From: Microbacterium sp. Nx66
GTDB lineage: Bacteria; Actinomycetota; Actinomycetes; Actinomycetales; Microbacteriaceae
Length of the DNA stretch: 64,000 nt
Reading direction: 5' to 3'
Assembly (NCBI RefSeq): GCF_904066215.1
Contig: NZ_LR880474.1
Location: 3,286,001-3,350,000, forward strand
The notes beneath the pieces are model-generated. The model was not told the DNA's origin and made no database searches. It saw only the letters and a list, made by a program, of their open reading frames with translations. This document shows, piece after piece, positions 25,233-34,198 of this stretch (its first letter is position 1; every line of letters begins with the position of its first letter). Both the position numbers and the translations under genes were made by a program.

Positions 25233-25925
25233 TCAGGACAGTGTCGGCGGAATACCGAAGAGAGCGTGGAAGGCGGCCGTGCCGGCGGGAGAGACCGTCA
25301 CGGCACGCGAGGTCTGCTGAGGGTGGATCCAGCCTCGGTCGCGCGCGGTGCGGAGGAGGACGGCGCCGAGGTGACCCGAGAGATGCGAGCGCCGTTCCGT
25401 CCAGTCGAGGCAGCTCCGCACAAGCGGACGACGAGACGACGGCACCAACGCGTCCGGCCCCGCGATGCTCTCGAACAGGTCGCGCCCCGTCGCGGTCACC
25501 GTCAGGTCCGGCGTGAGGTGCCCCCGCTCGACGAGGGCGTCGAAGAGGGCGACCCCCAGGCGACCGGCGAGGTGGTCGTAGCAGGTGCGGGCCAGGGCCA
25601 TGCCGTCTCGCGCCGTCGCCGAACGGAGACTCGAGACCGGAGCCGCCTTCCCGGCGTACGCCGTCGCGGCCTCGATGATGTGCGCGGCGCCGGGGGAAGC
25701 GAGGGTGACGTAGGAGTGCCGCCCCTGTCGGCGGAGTGCGACGAGCCGGACGTCGAGGAGCGTCGTCAGATGCTCCGACGCCGTCGACCTCGACACCCCG
25801 GCGGCACGCGCGAGCTCGCCGGCCGTCCATGCCCGGCCGTCGAGGAGCGCCAGACACATCTGCACCCGCGTCGGGCTGCTGAGCGCGTGTCCCAGCTGGG
25901 ACACGGACGAGGGATCGACGATCAC
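25233..25925 (-). CDS. ArsR-type winged-helix regulator
   Basis: 230 residues. N-terminal winged helix with L-S-S-P-T-R-V-Q-M-C-L-A-L-L-D-G and G-V-S-R-S-T-A-S-E-H-L (about 14-60). The C-terminal half is an unassigned helical domain seen in other actinobacterial ArsR-like proteins. The GTG start shares four bases with the upstream flavin-reductase stop, so the pair is co-translated. No cysteine metal site like that of true ArsR is visible. Ligand unknown. Confidence 0.8.
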   Translation of the reverse strand: MIVDPSSVSQLGHALSSPTRVQMCLALLDGRAWTAGELARAAGVSRSTASEHLTTLLDVRLVALRRQGRHSYVTLASPGAAHIIEAATAYAGKAAPVSSLRSATARDGMALARTCYDHLAGRLGVALFDALVERGHLTPDLTVTATGRDLFESIAGPDALVPSSRRPLVRSCLDWTERRSHLSGHLGAVLLRTARDRGWIHPQQTSRAVTVSPAGTAAFHALFGIPPTLS

Positions 25926-26545
25926 GCCACGACGGGGTCGTCGAGGAGCGGCGCGCGGAAGTTGGAGCCGACCCGAGGCCCCTGGGCGAAGTAATGGCGG
26001 AAGGCGTAGGACAGAGGGTCCCACTTGTCCGTGTCGATGCGGTCGGGTCCGTACGCCTTCAAGATGTCCTCGTGCACGTGGACCTGCAGGACCTCGGCTT
26101 CGACCGCCAGCGCGTCGCCGCCGTCGATCGGGATGATCTGCGCCACGCGCGCTTCGATCTGCACCGGGCATTCCGCGATCCGGAACGGGATCACCGCGTC
26201 CGACGGCACAGGGGTGAAGCCCCCGAGACTCCATTTGTCCGGCTCATGCCGGTATGCGGGAACCTTCTCGGCGGGAACCGGCGAGCGACCGGTGGTCGGC
26301 GCGATCGCCTCCACGGCGTGCACGAGGTCGGCGGAGGGGAGGTTGATGACGAGGTCCCTGACCCGTCCGATGTTCGCGGCCGCCTGCCCCTCGGCACCGA
26401 GCCCGAGCATGTACCGCGTCCCCAGCGCCCATGCGGACGAGATCGGGCTGATGTTCGACGACCCGTCGGGGTTGACGGTGGTGATCAGCGCGACAGGAGT
26501 CCCGAAGTACAACACCGGCAGGTCGACGCTCCGCGTGGTTCTCAT
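25922..26545 (-). CDS. flavin reductase-like FMN-binding protein
   Basis: 207 residues of the flavin reductase/flavoredoxin split-barrel family. FMN-contact segments are visible in V-A-L-I-T-T-V-N-P-D-G-S-S-N-I-S-P (18-34) and N-I-G-R-V-R-D-L-V-I-N-L-P-S. Probably binds FMN and reduces an unknown substrate or supports a monooxygenase. Co-translated with the winged-helix regulator that follows, which may control it. Confidence 0.86.
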   Translation of the reverse strand: MRTTRSVDLPVLYFGTPVALITTVNPDGSSNISPISSAWALGTRYMLGLGAEGQAAANIGRVRDLVINLPSADLVHAVEAIAPTTGRSPVPAEKVPAYRHEPDKWSLGGFTPVPSDAVIPFRIAECPVQIEARVAQIIPIDGGDALAVEAEVLQVHVHEDILKAYGPDRIDTDKWDPLSYAFRHYFAQGPRVGSNFRAPLLDDPVVA

Positions 26546-26596
26546 CCGTCCATTCTCGCCACCCGATCGTTCGGGCCGCGCCGAACCGTGGCCTGC

Positions 26597-27961
26597 TCAG
26601 TCCACCAGGAGCGCGGGCTCCTCGAGGATGGAGGCGACGTCGGCGATGAAGCGGCTCATGCCGTCGCCGTCGATCACGCGGTGGTCGAACGAGCCGGCGA
26701 CCGTGGTCACCCAGCGCGGGCGCACCTCGCCGTCGACGACCCAGGGCTTCTGGCTGATCGTGCCCATGGCGACGATGCCGGCCTCGCCCGGGTTGATGAT
26801 CGGAGTGCCCGCGTCCATCCCGAACACGCCGATGTTCGTGATGGTGATCGTGCCGTTCTGCTGATCGGCCGGCGGGGTCTTGCCCTCGCGCGCTGTCAGC
26901 GTGAGCCGGTTCAGGGCGCGGGCGAGATCCTTCATGCTGAGGTCCTGGGCGTCCTTGATGTTCGGCACGAGCAGACCCCGGGGCGTGGCGGCGGCGATGC
27001 CGAGGTTCACGTAGTGGCGCACGGCGATCTCGGCCCCGGCCTCGGTGTCGATCCAGGCCGCGTTGACCATCGGCGTCCGGCGCACCGCCCAGATCACCGC
27101 GCGAGCCATGATGAGCAGCGGCGAGACCTTGATGTCGGCGTAGTCCGGCGAGGCCTTGAGGCGCTTGACGAGTTCCATCGTGCGGGTGGCGTCGATCTCC
27201 TTCCACACCGTCACGTGCGGGGCGGAGTACGCGCTCTGCACCATCGCCGACGACGTCGCCTTGCGCACGCCCTTGACGGGGATGGACTCGGTGCGGTCGT
27301 CGCCGGCCGGCGACGGGCGCACGGGCGCGAGGCCGCGCGCCAGGCCGGACGGGGCCTGCGGCGCGGGCACCGTCTCCTCGCGCACGCTCCCCCACTCCGG
27401 GGTCTCGATGTTGCGGAACACGCTGGCCTGGGACGCGTGCTTCATCACGTCGTCGCGGGTGACCTCGCCGTCGGCACCCGTGGGCGTCACGCTCGTGAGG
27501 TCGACGCCGAGGTCGCGGGCGAGCTTGCGGATCGGCGGCTTCGCGATCACGCCGACCGACGACCGCACGGGGCGCTCGGCCGGGCGCTTGCGCCGCGAGG
27601 TCGCGCCGCTTCCGGAGCCGTAGCCGACGAGCACCGACCCGCCGCCCTCCTCGGGCGCGGGCGCCTCCGCCGTCGCGACGGTGCCGGGCGCCACCGAACC
27701 GTTCCCCGAGCCCGCCGCAGGGTCGGTCACGAAGGTGATGATCGGGGTGCCGACCTCGACCGTCGCCCCCTCGTCGACGAGCAGCTCGCCGACCACGCCC
27801 GCGTGCGGGGAGGGCAGCTCGACCAGGGACTTCGCGGTCTCGATCTCGCAGATGACGTCGTTGATGGCGACCCGGTCACCCGGCGCCACCTTCCACGCGA
27901 CGATCTCGGCCTCGGTCAGCCCTTCGCCGACGTCCGGAAGGGGGAAGTTCTGCGTGCTCAT
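26597..27961 (-). CDS. bkdC: dihydrolipoamide acyltransferase (E2) of branched-chain keto-acid dehydrogenase
   Basis: 454-residue E2 core. One lipoyl domain (1-78) with the lipoylated Lys44 in E-T-A-K-S, a Pro/Ala/Gly-rich linker, an E3/E1-binding domain (about 140-178, [11 protein letters not shown]), and the catalytic domain ending with [11 protein letters not shown]. Has one lipoyl domain, unlike the multi-lipoyl AceF. Transfers acyl groups from lipoyl to CoA. Starts behind AAAGGACTCCGC. Separated from the E1 genes by a hairpin-rich gap. Annotation as pyruvate dehydrogenase E2 is an alternative. Confidence 0.9.
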   Translation of the reverse strand: MSTQNFPLPDVGEGLTEAEIVAWKVAPGDRVAINDVICEIETAKSLVELPSPHAGVVGELLVDEGATVEVGTPIITFVTDPAAGSGNGSVAPGTVATAEAPAPEEGGGSVLVGYGSGSGATSRRKRPAERPVRSSVGVIAKPPIRKLARDLGVDLTSVTPTGADGEVTRDDVMKHASQASVFRNIETPEWGSVREETVPAPQAPSGLARGLAPVRPSPAGDDRTESIPVKGVRKATSSAMVQSAYSAPHVTVWKEIDATRTMELVKRLKASPDYADIKVSPLLIMARAVIWAVRRTPMVNAAWIDTEAGAEIAVRHYVNLGIAAATPRGLLVPNIKDAQDLSMKDLARALNRLTLTAREGKTPPADQQNGTITITNIGVFGMDAGTPIINPGEAGIVAMGTISQKPWVVDGEVRPRWVTTVAGSFDHRVIDGDGMSRFIADVASILEEPALLVD

Positions 27962-27983
27962 GCGGAGTCCTTTCGTGGGCCGC

Positions 27984-28069
27984 GTTCATAACTCAGGAGA
28001 CTCGAACCGGTGCGCGCCCCTGCGCCCGCGCTGGACGGGTAAAGGGGGCGGTTGTCCTGAGTTGTGAAC
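27984..28069. repeat. long inverted repeat between E1-beta and E2 genes
   Basis: Arms GTTCATAACTCAGGA (27984-27998) and TCCTGAGTTGTGAAC (28055-28069) pair at 14 of 15 bases around a 56-nt G+C-rich interior. It lies inside an operon, not at its end, so it may be a repeat element, an RNA-processing site or a partial terminator that lowers E2 expression. Confidence 0.75.
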
Positions 28070-28083
28070 ATGGAACGTCGGTG

Positions 28084-29064
28084 TCAGTAGGCCAGGGAGC
28101 GGTCGACGGCTTCGAGGATGCGATCGGCGTCCGGCAGGTACGCGCCCTCGAGCTTCGCGGGCGGGAACGGGGTGTCGTAGCCGGAGACGCGCAGCACCGG
28201 AGCCTCGAGGGCGTAGAACGCGCGCTCCATGACGGTCGCGGCGATCTCGCTGCCGAGGCTCGTGAATCCCGGGGCCTCCTGCGCGTAGACCATGCGCCCC
28301 GTCTTGCGTACCGACCCGAGGATCGGCTCGTAGTCCACCGGAGACAGCGAGCGCACGTCGACGACCTCGCAGCTCGTGCCCTCGGACTCGGCGAGGGCGG
28401 CGGCCTGCAGCAGCGTCGTGACCATGGCGCCGTGTCCGACGAGGGTCACGTCCGTCCCGGTCCGCACCACCCGCGAGGAGTGCAGCGGGACGGCGGGAGC
28501 GTCGAGCTCGACCTCGCCCTTCGGCCAGTACCGGCTCTTCGGCTCCAGGAAGATCACCGGGTCGTCCGACGCGATGGCCTCCTGGATCATCCAGTAGGCA
28601 TCGTTCGCGGTGGACGGCGACACCACGCGCAGGCCGGGGGTGTGCGTGAAGTACGCCTCCGGGCTCTCCTGGTGGTGCTCGACCGCCCCGATGTGCCCGC
28701 CGTACGGGATGCGGATCACGACGGGCAGCCGCAGCGACCCCTCGTGCCGGTTGGTGAGCTTGGCGAGCTGGGTGGTGATCTGGTCGAACGCGGGGAAGAC
28801 GAAGCCGTCGAACTGGATCTCGACGACGGGACGGAACCCGGCCATCGCGAGGCCGATCGCGGTGCCGACCAGGGCCGACTCCGCGAGCGGGGTGTCCAGC
28901 ACGCGCTGCTCCCCGAAGTCGCGCTGCAGGTGCTCGGTGATGCGGAACACGCCGCCGAGCTTGCCGATGTCCTCGCCCATGAGGAGGACTTTCGGGTCGT
29001 CCTCCATCGCCTTGCGCATACCGGCGTTCAGCGCCTTGCCGAGCGGCATGGTCTCCCGGGTCAC
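28084..29064 (-). CDS. bkdB: 2-oxo acid dehydrogenase E1 beta subunit
   Basis: 326 residues, transketolase-like pyrimidine and C-terminal domains, with G-E-D-I-G-K-L-G-G-V-F and P-L-A-E-S-A-L-V-G typical of E1 beta. Forms the thiamine-diphosphate active site with the alpha subunit and decarboxylates branched-chain 2-oxo acids. GTG start at 29064 shares four bases with the alpha-subunit stop and has GAAGGAGAG upstream. The alpha/beta type rather than homodimeric AceE points to branched-chain rather than pyruvate substrate (inference). Confidence 0.92.
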   Translation of the reverse strand: MTRETMPLGKALNAGMRKAMEDDPKVLLMGEDIGKLGGVFRITEHLQRDFGEQRVLDTPLAESALVGTAIGLAMAGFRPVVEIQFDGFVFPAFDQITTQLAKLTNRHEGSLRLPVVIRIPYGGHIGAVEHHQESPEAYFTHTPGLRVVSPSTANDAYWMIQEAIASDDPVIFLEPKSRYWPKGEVELDAPAVPLHSSRVVRTGTDVTLVGHGAMVTTLLQAAALAESEGTSCEVVDVRSLSPVDYEPILGSVRKTGRMVYAQEAPGFTSLGSEIAATVMERAFYALEAPVLRVSGYDTPFPPAKLEGAYLPDADRILEAVDRSLAY

Positions 29065-30188
29065 TGGCCCTCTCCTTCGAACGACGCCTCGTAGCGGGCG
29101 CGCCAGGCTTTCTGCTCCTCGATCAGCGGATGCGGCTCGCTGTACACGTGGTCGAACATGAGGTCGGCGCGGGGCGGGCCGAGCTGCACGGTGCGGGCGC
29201 GGAGGTCTTCCGCGGCGTCGGCGGCCTCGGCGTCGACCTCGGCGAAGAAGCCCTCCTCGGCGCCGCGGTTCTCCAGGAACGCGCGCATCCGGACGATCGG
29301 GTCGCGCCCGGCCCACGCGAGCTCCTCGTCGTCGCCGCGGTACTTCGTGGGGTCGTCGCTGGTCGTGTGCGCGCCGAGCCGGTAGGTCACGGCCTCGATG
29401 GCGCGAGGGCCGCCGCCGCCGCGCGCCTCGTCGAGGGCCACGCGGGACACCGCGTAGCTGGCGAGGACGTCGTTGCCGTCCACGCGGACGCTGGGGATGC
29501 CGTACCCGGCGCTGCGCTGCACGAGCGGCACCCGGGACTGCGTGGTGACGGGGACCGAGATGGCCCAGTGGTTGTTCTGCAGGAAGAACAGCGTCGGGGC
29601 CTGGTAGCTGGCCGCGAACACCATCGCCTCGTGCACGTCGCCCTGGCTGGAGGCCCCGTCGCCGTAGTACACGACGACCGCCTCGTCGCGCTCGGGGTCG
29701 CCGGTGCCGGTGCGCCCGTCGAACGTGAGACCCATGGCATAGCCGGCGGCGTGCAGCACCTGGGAGCCGAGCACGAGCGTGTAGAGGCGGGTGTTGCCGT
29801 TCTTCGGATCGGTCGGGTCCCAGCCACCGTGGGAGACGCCGCGCATGAGCTTGATGATGTCGACCGGGTCCACGCCGCGGATCCGGGTGACGGCGTGCTC
29901 GCGGTACGAGGGGAAGATCGTGTCCTGCGCGCGGGCGGCCCGACCGGAGCCGACCTGCGCCGCCTCCTGTCCGCGGCTCGGCGGCCACAGGGCGAGCTGG
30001 CCCTGGCGCTGCAGGTTGGTGGCCTGGGTGTCGATCGCGCGGATGCCCACCATGTCGCGGTAGAACTGCGCGAGCTCGTCGTCGGGGATGGCCTCGATGA
30101 GCGGCAGGTACTGCTCCGCGGCCGGCGTCGGGGCGACCTTTCCGGTCTCGTCCAGGACGCGCACGAGGGGGGTCTCAGAGGTGCTCAC
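29061..30188 (-). CDS. bkdA: 2-oxo acid dehydrogenase E1 alpha subunit
   Basis: 375 residues with the thiamine diphosphate motif G-D-G-A-S-S-Q-G ending in L-Q-N-N about 30 residues on, and phosphorylation-loop region Y-R-L-G-A-H-T-T-S-D-D. First enzyme of the branched-chain keto-acid dehydrogenase complex (valine, leucine, isoleucine breakdown and branched fatty-acid primers). GTG 30188 is preferred: TAGCGT ends 7 nt upstream, giving a leaderless start. Followed by overlapping E1 beta and then E2. No E3 gene is nearby. Confidence 0.92.
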   Translation of the reverse strand: MSTSETPLVRVLDETGKVAPTPAAEQYLPLIEAIPDDELAQFYRDMVGIRAIDTQATNLQRQGQLALWPPSRGQEAAQVGSGRAARAQDTIFPSYREHAVTRIRGVDPVDIIKLMRGVSHGGWDPTDPKNGNTRLYTLVLGSQVLHAAGYAMGLTFDGRTGTGDPERDEAVVVYYGDGASSQGDVHEAMVFAASYQAPTLFFLQNNHWAISVPVTTQSRVPLVQRSAGYGIPSVRVDGNDVLASYAVSRVALDEARGGGGPRAIEAVTYRLGAHTTSDDPTKYRGDDEELAWAGRDPIVRMRAFLENRGAEEGFFAEVDAEAADAAEDLRARTVQLGPPRADLMFDHVYSEPHPLIEEQKAWRARYEASFEGEGQ

Positions 30189-30293
30189 GGCCCCCACGCT
30201 ACCCGCGTCGGCATGCCGGGTCACGCATACCTAGGACGCCCTCGCATCTCCCCGGAACCCCGAGATTCCGCGGTCCGCCGGGCGGCGTCGCGC

Positions 30294-31361
30294 TCAGCGG
30301 AGGGTTGCGGCGACCTCCAGCACACGGGTGACGGCCGCCTCCTCGCCGACGGAGATCCGGATGCCGTCGCCGGAGAAAGGGCGCACGATCAGGTCGGCGT
30401 CGACGAACGCCGCCGCGACCTCGTCCGTACGCGCGCCGGTCGGCAGCCAGACGAAGTTGCCCTGGGCGTCCGGCACCTCCCAGCCCTGCGCGCGGAGCCC
30501 CTCGACGAGACGGGCGCGGCGTTCGACGATCACGGCGACGCGCTCGAGGAGCTCGGCTTCGGCGTCGAGGCTCGCGATGGCGGCGTTCTCGGCCGCGGAT
30601 GTCACCGACAGCGGGATGCCGGTCGTGCGCGCCGCGTCGAGCACCTTCTCGTGGCCGATCGCATAGCCGACCCGGAGCCCGGCCAGACCGTAGGCCTTGG
30701 AGAACGTGCGGAGGACGACCACGTTCGGGTGCGCCTCGAAGACGCGCTCGGCCAGGCCGTCGACGGCGTCGGGGGCGGTGACGAACTCCGCGTAGGCCTC
30801 GTCGAGGATGATGAGCACGTCAGAGGGCACGCGATCCACGAACGCAGCGAACTCGGCGGAGGTGATGATCGGGCCGGTCGGGTTGTTCGGCGTGCAGACG
30901 ATGATCGCGCGCGTGCGGTCGGTCACGGCGTCGGCCATCGCGTCGAGGTCGTGGCGGGAGTCGGCGGTCAGCGGCACCTGCACCCCGGTCGCCCCGGCGA
31001 CGAGCGGCAGGCTCGGGTACGCCTCGAACGACCGCCAGGCGTAGACGACCTCGTCGCCGACCGACGCGGTGGCGAGCACGAGCTGATGCAGGATCGCGAC
31101 GCTGCCGGAGGCGACGTGGACCTGCTCGGGCTCGACCCCGTAGCGGGCTCCGAGCCGCGCACGCAGGCGGCCGGCCGTGGCGTCGGGATAGCGGTTGATC
31201 GGCGTCGTGTGCTGCAGCGCCTCGACGACCGAGGGCAGCGGATCGAACGGATTCTCGTTGCTGGAGAGCTTGAAGGCCTCGGGACCGGCCTGCTTGCCCT
31301 GGCGGTACGGCGCGAGGGAGGCGATGGCGGGACGGATGCGGGGCAGGGTCGGCTCGGTCAC
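30294..31361 (-). CDS. hisC: histidinol-phosphate/aromatic aminotransferase
   Basis: 355-residue class I PLP aminotransferase of the HisC group. PLP lysine Lys222 in [15 protein letters not shown], and C-T-P-N-N-P-T-G-P (156-164). No histidine-biosynthesis genes are nearby, so this may be the second HisC-like copy that acts as aromatic aminotransferase (Pat). GTG start at 31361 follows TAGACT by 6 nt (leaderless). Confidence 0.9.
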   Translation of the reverse strand: MTEPTLPRIRPAIASLAPYRQGKQAGPEAFKLSSNENPFDPLPSVVEALQHTTPINRYPDATAGRLRARLGARYGVEPEQVHVASGSVAILHQLVLATASVGDEVVYAWRSFEAYPSLPLVAGATGVQVPLTADSRHDLDAMADAVTDRTRAIIVCTPNNPTGPIITSAEFAAFVDRVPSDVLIILDEAYAEFVTAPDAVDGLAERVFEAHPNVVVLRTFSKAYGLAGLRVGYAIGHEKVLDAARTTGIPLSVTSAAENAAIASLDAEAELLERVAVIVERRARLVEGLRAQGWEVPDAQGNFVWLPTGARTDEVAAAFVDADLIVRPFSGDGIRISVGEEAAVTRVLEVAATLR

Positions 31362-31415
31362 GCGTCGAGTCTAGGACGTGTGTCCCGCCACCCTTTCGAG
31401 GCCGAGGGTGCAGTG

Positions 31416-31430
31416 ATACCATTCTGGTAT
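31416..31430 (+). promoter_or_regulatory. palindromic operator over the antitoxin promoter and start codon
   Basis: ATACCA-TTC-TGGTAT, a perfect 6-3-6 inverted repeat. It contains a TACCAT -10 hexamer (31417-31422) and runs into the ATG at 31429. A ribbon-helix-helix antitoxin binding here would block its own leaderless promoter. Confidence 0.65.
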
Positions 31431-31635
31431 GGCTATGACGGTGCGACTCCCTGCGGAACTCGATGCACGGCTGGGCGAGGTCGCCGCCCAGCGACACACG
31501 TCCAAGCATGCGCTGCTCATCGAGGCGGCCGATCGCTTCGTCGCGGACAGCCATCGGTCGGCCCTCGTCGACGCCGCCGTCGACTTCGTGTTCGACAACG
31601 ACAAGGTCCTCCTCGAGCGACTCGAAGACGCGTGA
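31429..31635 (+). CDS. ribbon-helix-helix antitoxin
   Basis: 68 residues. N-terminal ribbon-helix-helix fold (M-T-V-R-L-P-A-E-L-D-A-R-L, then H-T-S-K-H-A-L-L-I-E-A-A) and an acidic C-terminal tail that would cap the toxin. Replaces the usual Phd antitoxin of Doc. Stop codon shares four bases with the Doc start (GTGA), the usual coupling of toxin-antitoxin pairs. ATG at 31429; a second ATG at 31435 is possible. Confidence 0.88.
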   Translation: MAMTVRLPAELDARLGEVAAQRHTSKHALLIEAADRFVADSHRSALVDAAVDFVFDNDKVLLERLEDA

Positions 31636-32012
31636 CCGAGTATCTGACTCTGGAGGACGGCCTCCGCATCGTCGGCCGCCTGGGGTTCCACGTCCGGGAC
31701 GCCGGTCTCCTGGCGTCGGCTCTCGCGCGCCCTGCCGCGTCGCTGTTCGGGGAGGACGCCTACGGCACGCTGGACCGGAAGGCGGCCGCCCTCCTCGAGT
31801 CTCTGGCCCGCAACCATCCCCTGTTCGACGGAAACAAGCGCACGGCGTGGACGAGTTTCGTGGCGTTCCTCTGGATCAACGGATGGAAGCACCGCTTCAC
31901 GACGGACGATGCCTTCGATCTGGTCATCGGCGTCGCATCAGGCAGCATCGACCTCGACGAGTCGGAGCGGCGCATCCGCGAGAACCGGATCCCGGTGGAC
32001 GACCGCGGCTGA
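31632..32012 (+). CDS. doc: Doc-type toxin of the Fic/Doc family
   Basis: 126 residues, the usual length of Doc. Active-site motif is N-H-P-L-F-D-G-N-K-R-T (61-71) with His62 and the Gly-Asn-Lys-Arg anion hole intact, so it should be active. Doc enzymes phosphorylate elongation factor Tu and stop translation until neutralised by the antitoxin. GTG start overlaps the antitoxin gene. The locus lies between housekeeping genes, without mobile-element remains. Confidence 0.92.
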   Translation: MTEYLTLEDGLRIVGRLGFHVRDAGLLASALARPAASLFGEDAYGTLDRKAAALLESLARNHPLFDGNKRTAWTSFVAFLWINGWKHRFTTDDAFDLVIGVASGSIDLDESERRIRENRIPVDDRG

Positions 32013-32046
32013 CACCGCGAGCCCCGCGTGGGAGACTGAACACATC

Positions 32047-32451
32047 ATGCGCTTCATCATCCGGGTCGTCGTCAACGCGTTCGCCATCTGGGTCGTCACG
32101 CTCATCCCCGTGCTCCAGGTCACGGTGCGCGCCTTCCCGCCGGGCGAGACGCTGCAGCTCGTCCTGACGCTCCTCGCGGTGGGAGCCCTTTTCGCGCTGG
32201 TGAACACCATCATCGGCACGGTCGTGAAGATCGTCGCCTTCCCGCTGTACATCATCACGTTCGGCCTCATCGGCTTCCTCATCAACGGCTTCCTGCTCTG
32301 GCTGACCGCCTGGATCACCAGCAGCTTCGGATGGGGCCTGACGGTCGAGTCGTTCTGGTGGGGTGTTCTCGCCGCCCTGATCATCTCGATCATCAACGGC
32401 ATCTTCGGCTTCATCCTGCGCCCGCAGAACAAGCGCTCCCGCCGCGACTGA
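32047..32451 (+). CDS. phage holin-family four-TM membrane protein
   Basis: 134 residues, four membrane helices, of the family found across actinobacteria and annotated as mycobacterial four-TMS holin (DUF/phage_holin_4-like). It ends with a basic tail (R-P-Q-N-K-R-S-R-R-D). Despite the family name, no phage gene lies nearby and it is probably a chromosomal membrane protein of unknown role. ATG at 32047. Confidence 0.85.
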   Translation: MRFIIRVVVNAFAIWVVTLIPVLQVTVRAFPPGETLQLVLTLLAVGALFALVNTIIGTVVKIVAFPLYIITFGLIGFLINGFLLWLTAWITSSFGWGLTVESFWWGVLAALIISIINGIFGFILRPQNKRSRRD

Positions 32452-32486
32452 CCCGTCCACCGACGTCTGCCGACGCCGCGTGCGGC

Positions 32487-33782
32487 TCACGGATCGGGGA
32501 GCACACGCTCCGCGCGGTACTCGGTGCGGTCGACGGTGACGGCGCGGTCCAGGTCCGCCCAGTAGGCGTCGAGAGCCTCCGCCCGCGGGTCGGCGGAGGC
32601 ATCCACCATCGCCGCCGTCTCCATGTAGTTCTCCAGGGAGTGCGTCTCGAGCGCGAGGTCCTGGCGACCGGCGTCGGGGTCGCCCACCCGGCTCGCGGTG
32701 AAGCTGTCGGCCGAGCCTGTGCCCTCCCTCGCCCCTCCCGCGGCGAGCGCGGACACCACGTCGTCGGTGTGCCGAAGCTGCACCAGGGTGTGATCGGCGG
32801 AGAGCGTCGGCTCCACGGGGCTTCCGGCGGTGATCTGAGTCGTGACCGCGAACGGGCTCTCCATCGCCAGGTGCGCCGCGATCAACCCACCCTGCGAGTG
32901 CGCGACCACATCCACCCGATCCCCGGGTCTCGCACCGGCCGCGGCCAGGGCGTCGAGGGTCGCCTGATACGACGCGGACCGGCCCCCGGTGTAGAGCTCG
33001 ATGTTCGACTTCATGTCCCACGGTTCCGTCCCGCCGGCCGTGCGGAGCGACATCGAGCGGCTGCCGGCGAGGTAGGCGACGTATCGCGGCGCCTCACCGG
33101 GCATCGTGTACTTCTCGATCGCCACCTGCGCCCCGGAGGCGGAGGGCAGTCGGCGGAGCGCACTCGCCAGTCCGCTCGGTGCGCCGGTCGGCCGCGAGCG
33201 GGAGGCCACGGAGACGCGTACCGGATCGGCCGTCGCGCCGAGTGCCATTCCCGGTCGGACGCGCCCGAGTCCCGACGTCACCCCTACGAACGCACCGCCC
33301 AGGAAGACCGGTGGGAGCAGACCGGCGGCGTCGTACTGGTCGTCGAGGCCGCGGAACCTCCGGGCATCCGCGGTCCGCTCCAGAGTGTCCGCGAGCGTTC
33401 CCACACTCCCGTCCGAGGCGAGGAGCCGCGCCAGGCGCGCCTCCACCGCGGCGGCGGCGGCCGCGTCGGTGTGCGCCAGCGCCTCCGCCCGCGCGCGCAG
33501 CTCGACGACCTCGTACGCCTCGGCCATCAGGACGAGATCGGCGGCCGTCTTCTCGACGCGGGCCGTCAGCCCGTCCAGCGACGTCGCCACGGACCGCAGC
33601 GACCAGGCCGCGGGGGCCAGCTCCGTCCACGCCGCCGTGGCGAGCAGCGCCTCGGCGCGCGCCACGGCATCGGCCACCTCCGCCAACACCGGGACGACGC
33701 CCCGCACCCGTACCGCGAGGTCGCGAAGCTGCGCGGTGTCCACGGCGATCGCGCCGCCGTGGTCGATGCTGAGCCCGCTCAT
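32487..33782 (-). CDS. lipase-like alpha/beta hydrolase with N-terminal helical domain
   Basis: 431 residues. The first 150 are Ala/Glu/Leu-rich helices resembling ESX/WXG-type targeting domains. The C-terminal part is an alpha/beta hydrolase with nucleophile Ser296 in V-A-H-S-Q-G-G and later D and H candidates in H-T-D-D and E-T-H-S-L-E-N-Y. No signal peptide. The start overlaps the stop of the small upstream gene by four bases (ATGA). The architecture suggests a protein exported with its small partner by a type VII-like route, but this is inference. Confidence 0.8.
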   Translation of the reverse strand: MSGLSIDHGGAIAVDTAQLRDLAVRVRGVVPVLAEVADAVARAEALLATAAWTELAPAAWSLRSVATSLDGLTARVEKTAADLVLMAEAYEVVELRARAEALAHTDAAAAAAVEARLARLLASDGSVGTLADTLERTADARRFRGLDDQYDAAGLLPPVFLGGAFVGVTSGLGRVRPGMALGATADPVRVSVASRSRPTGAPSGLASALRRLPSASGAQVAIEKYTMPGEAPRYVAYLAGSRSMSLRTAGGTEPWDMKSNIELYTGGRSASYQATLDALAAAGARPGDRVDVVAHSQGGLIAAHLAMESPFAVTTQITAGSPVEPTLSADHTLVQLRHTDDVVSALAAGGAREGTGSADSFTASRVGDPDAGRQDLALETHSLENYMETAAMVDASADPRAEALDAYWADLDRAVTVDRTEYRAERVLPDP

Positions 33783-34033
33783 GCCGCTTCCGCCTCCCTG
33801 CGGCACTGCTGCATCATGGCGCGCACCGGCGCCGCGTCCTCGGACAGCCGCCAGAGCGCCATCCGCAGCGCCTCGACCCCCTCGGATTCCCAGGAGCACG
33901 CATCACGCAGGGCCGTCAGCACGGACGCCGCCTCGTCGAGTCGCTCCCCGGCCGCATCCAGCTCGGACAGCACTGCGGCGCGCAGCGCGGGGTCGACACC
34001 GGGAGAGAGGGCGGTGAGAGGGAAGGACGACAT
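33779..34033 (-). CDS. small WXG-like helical protein
   Basis: 84 residues, two helical halves around D-A-C-S-W-E-S-E-G (44-52), a W-x-[ES]-like turn in the middle, like small type VII-secreted partners. Translationally coupled to the following lipase-like gene. Ribosome site is a weak GGAAAGGGTGG. No membrane segment. Identity as a WXG100 relative is tentative. Confidence 0.65.
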   Translation of the reverse strand: MSSFPLTALSPGVDPALRAAVLSELDAAGERLDEAASVLTALRDACSWESEGVEALRMALWRLSEDAAPVRAMMQQCRREAEAA

Positions 34034-34198
34034 GGATCCACCCTTTCCCCGCCCTTCGTTCCCCGGCTCCGGATGCGCCTCACACGGGCACGGACCGTGG
34101 ACAGTCGTCGCCCACACACCACGGTGCAGGAGAGTCGAAGGCGGGTCGCGATCCGGGCGGCGCTGTGCAGGAACCGCATCGACCGGCAGAATGGATCC

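Noticed and set aside
32047..32451. Holin-family gene as sign of a prophage
   Set aside because: No other phage gene, integrase or attachment site nearby; the family is common on actinobacterial chromosomes.
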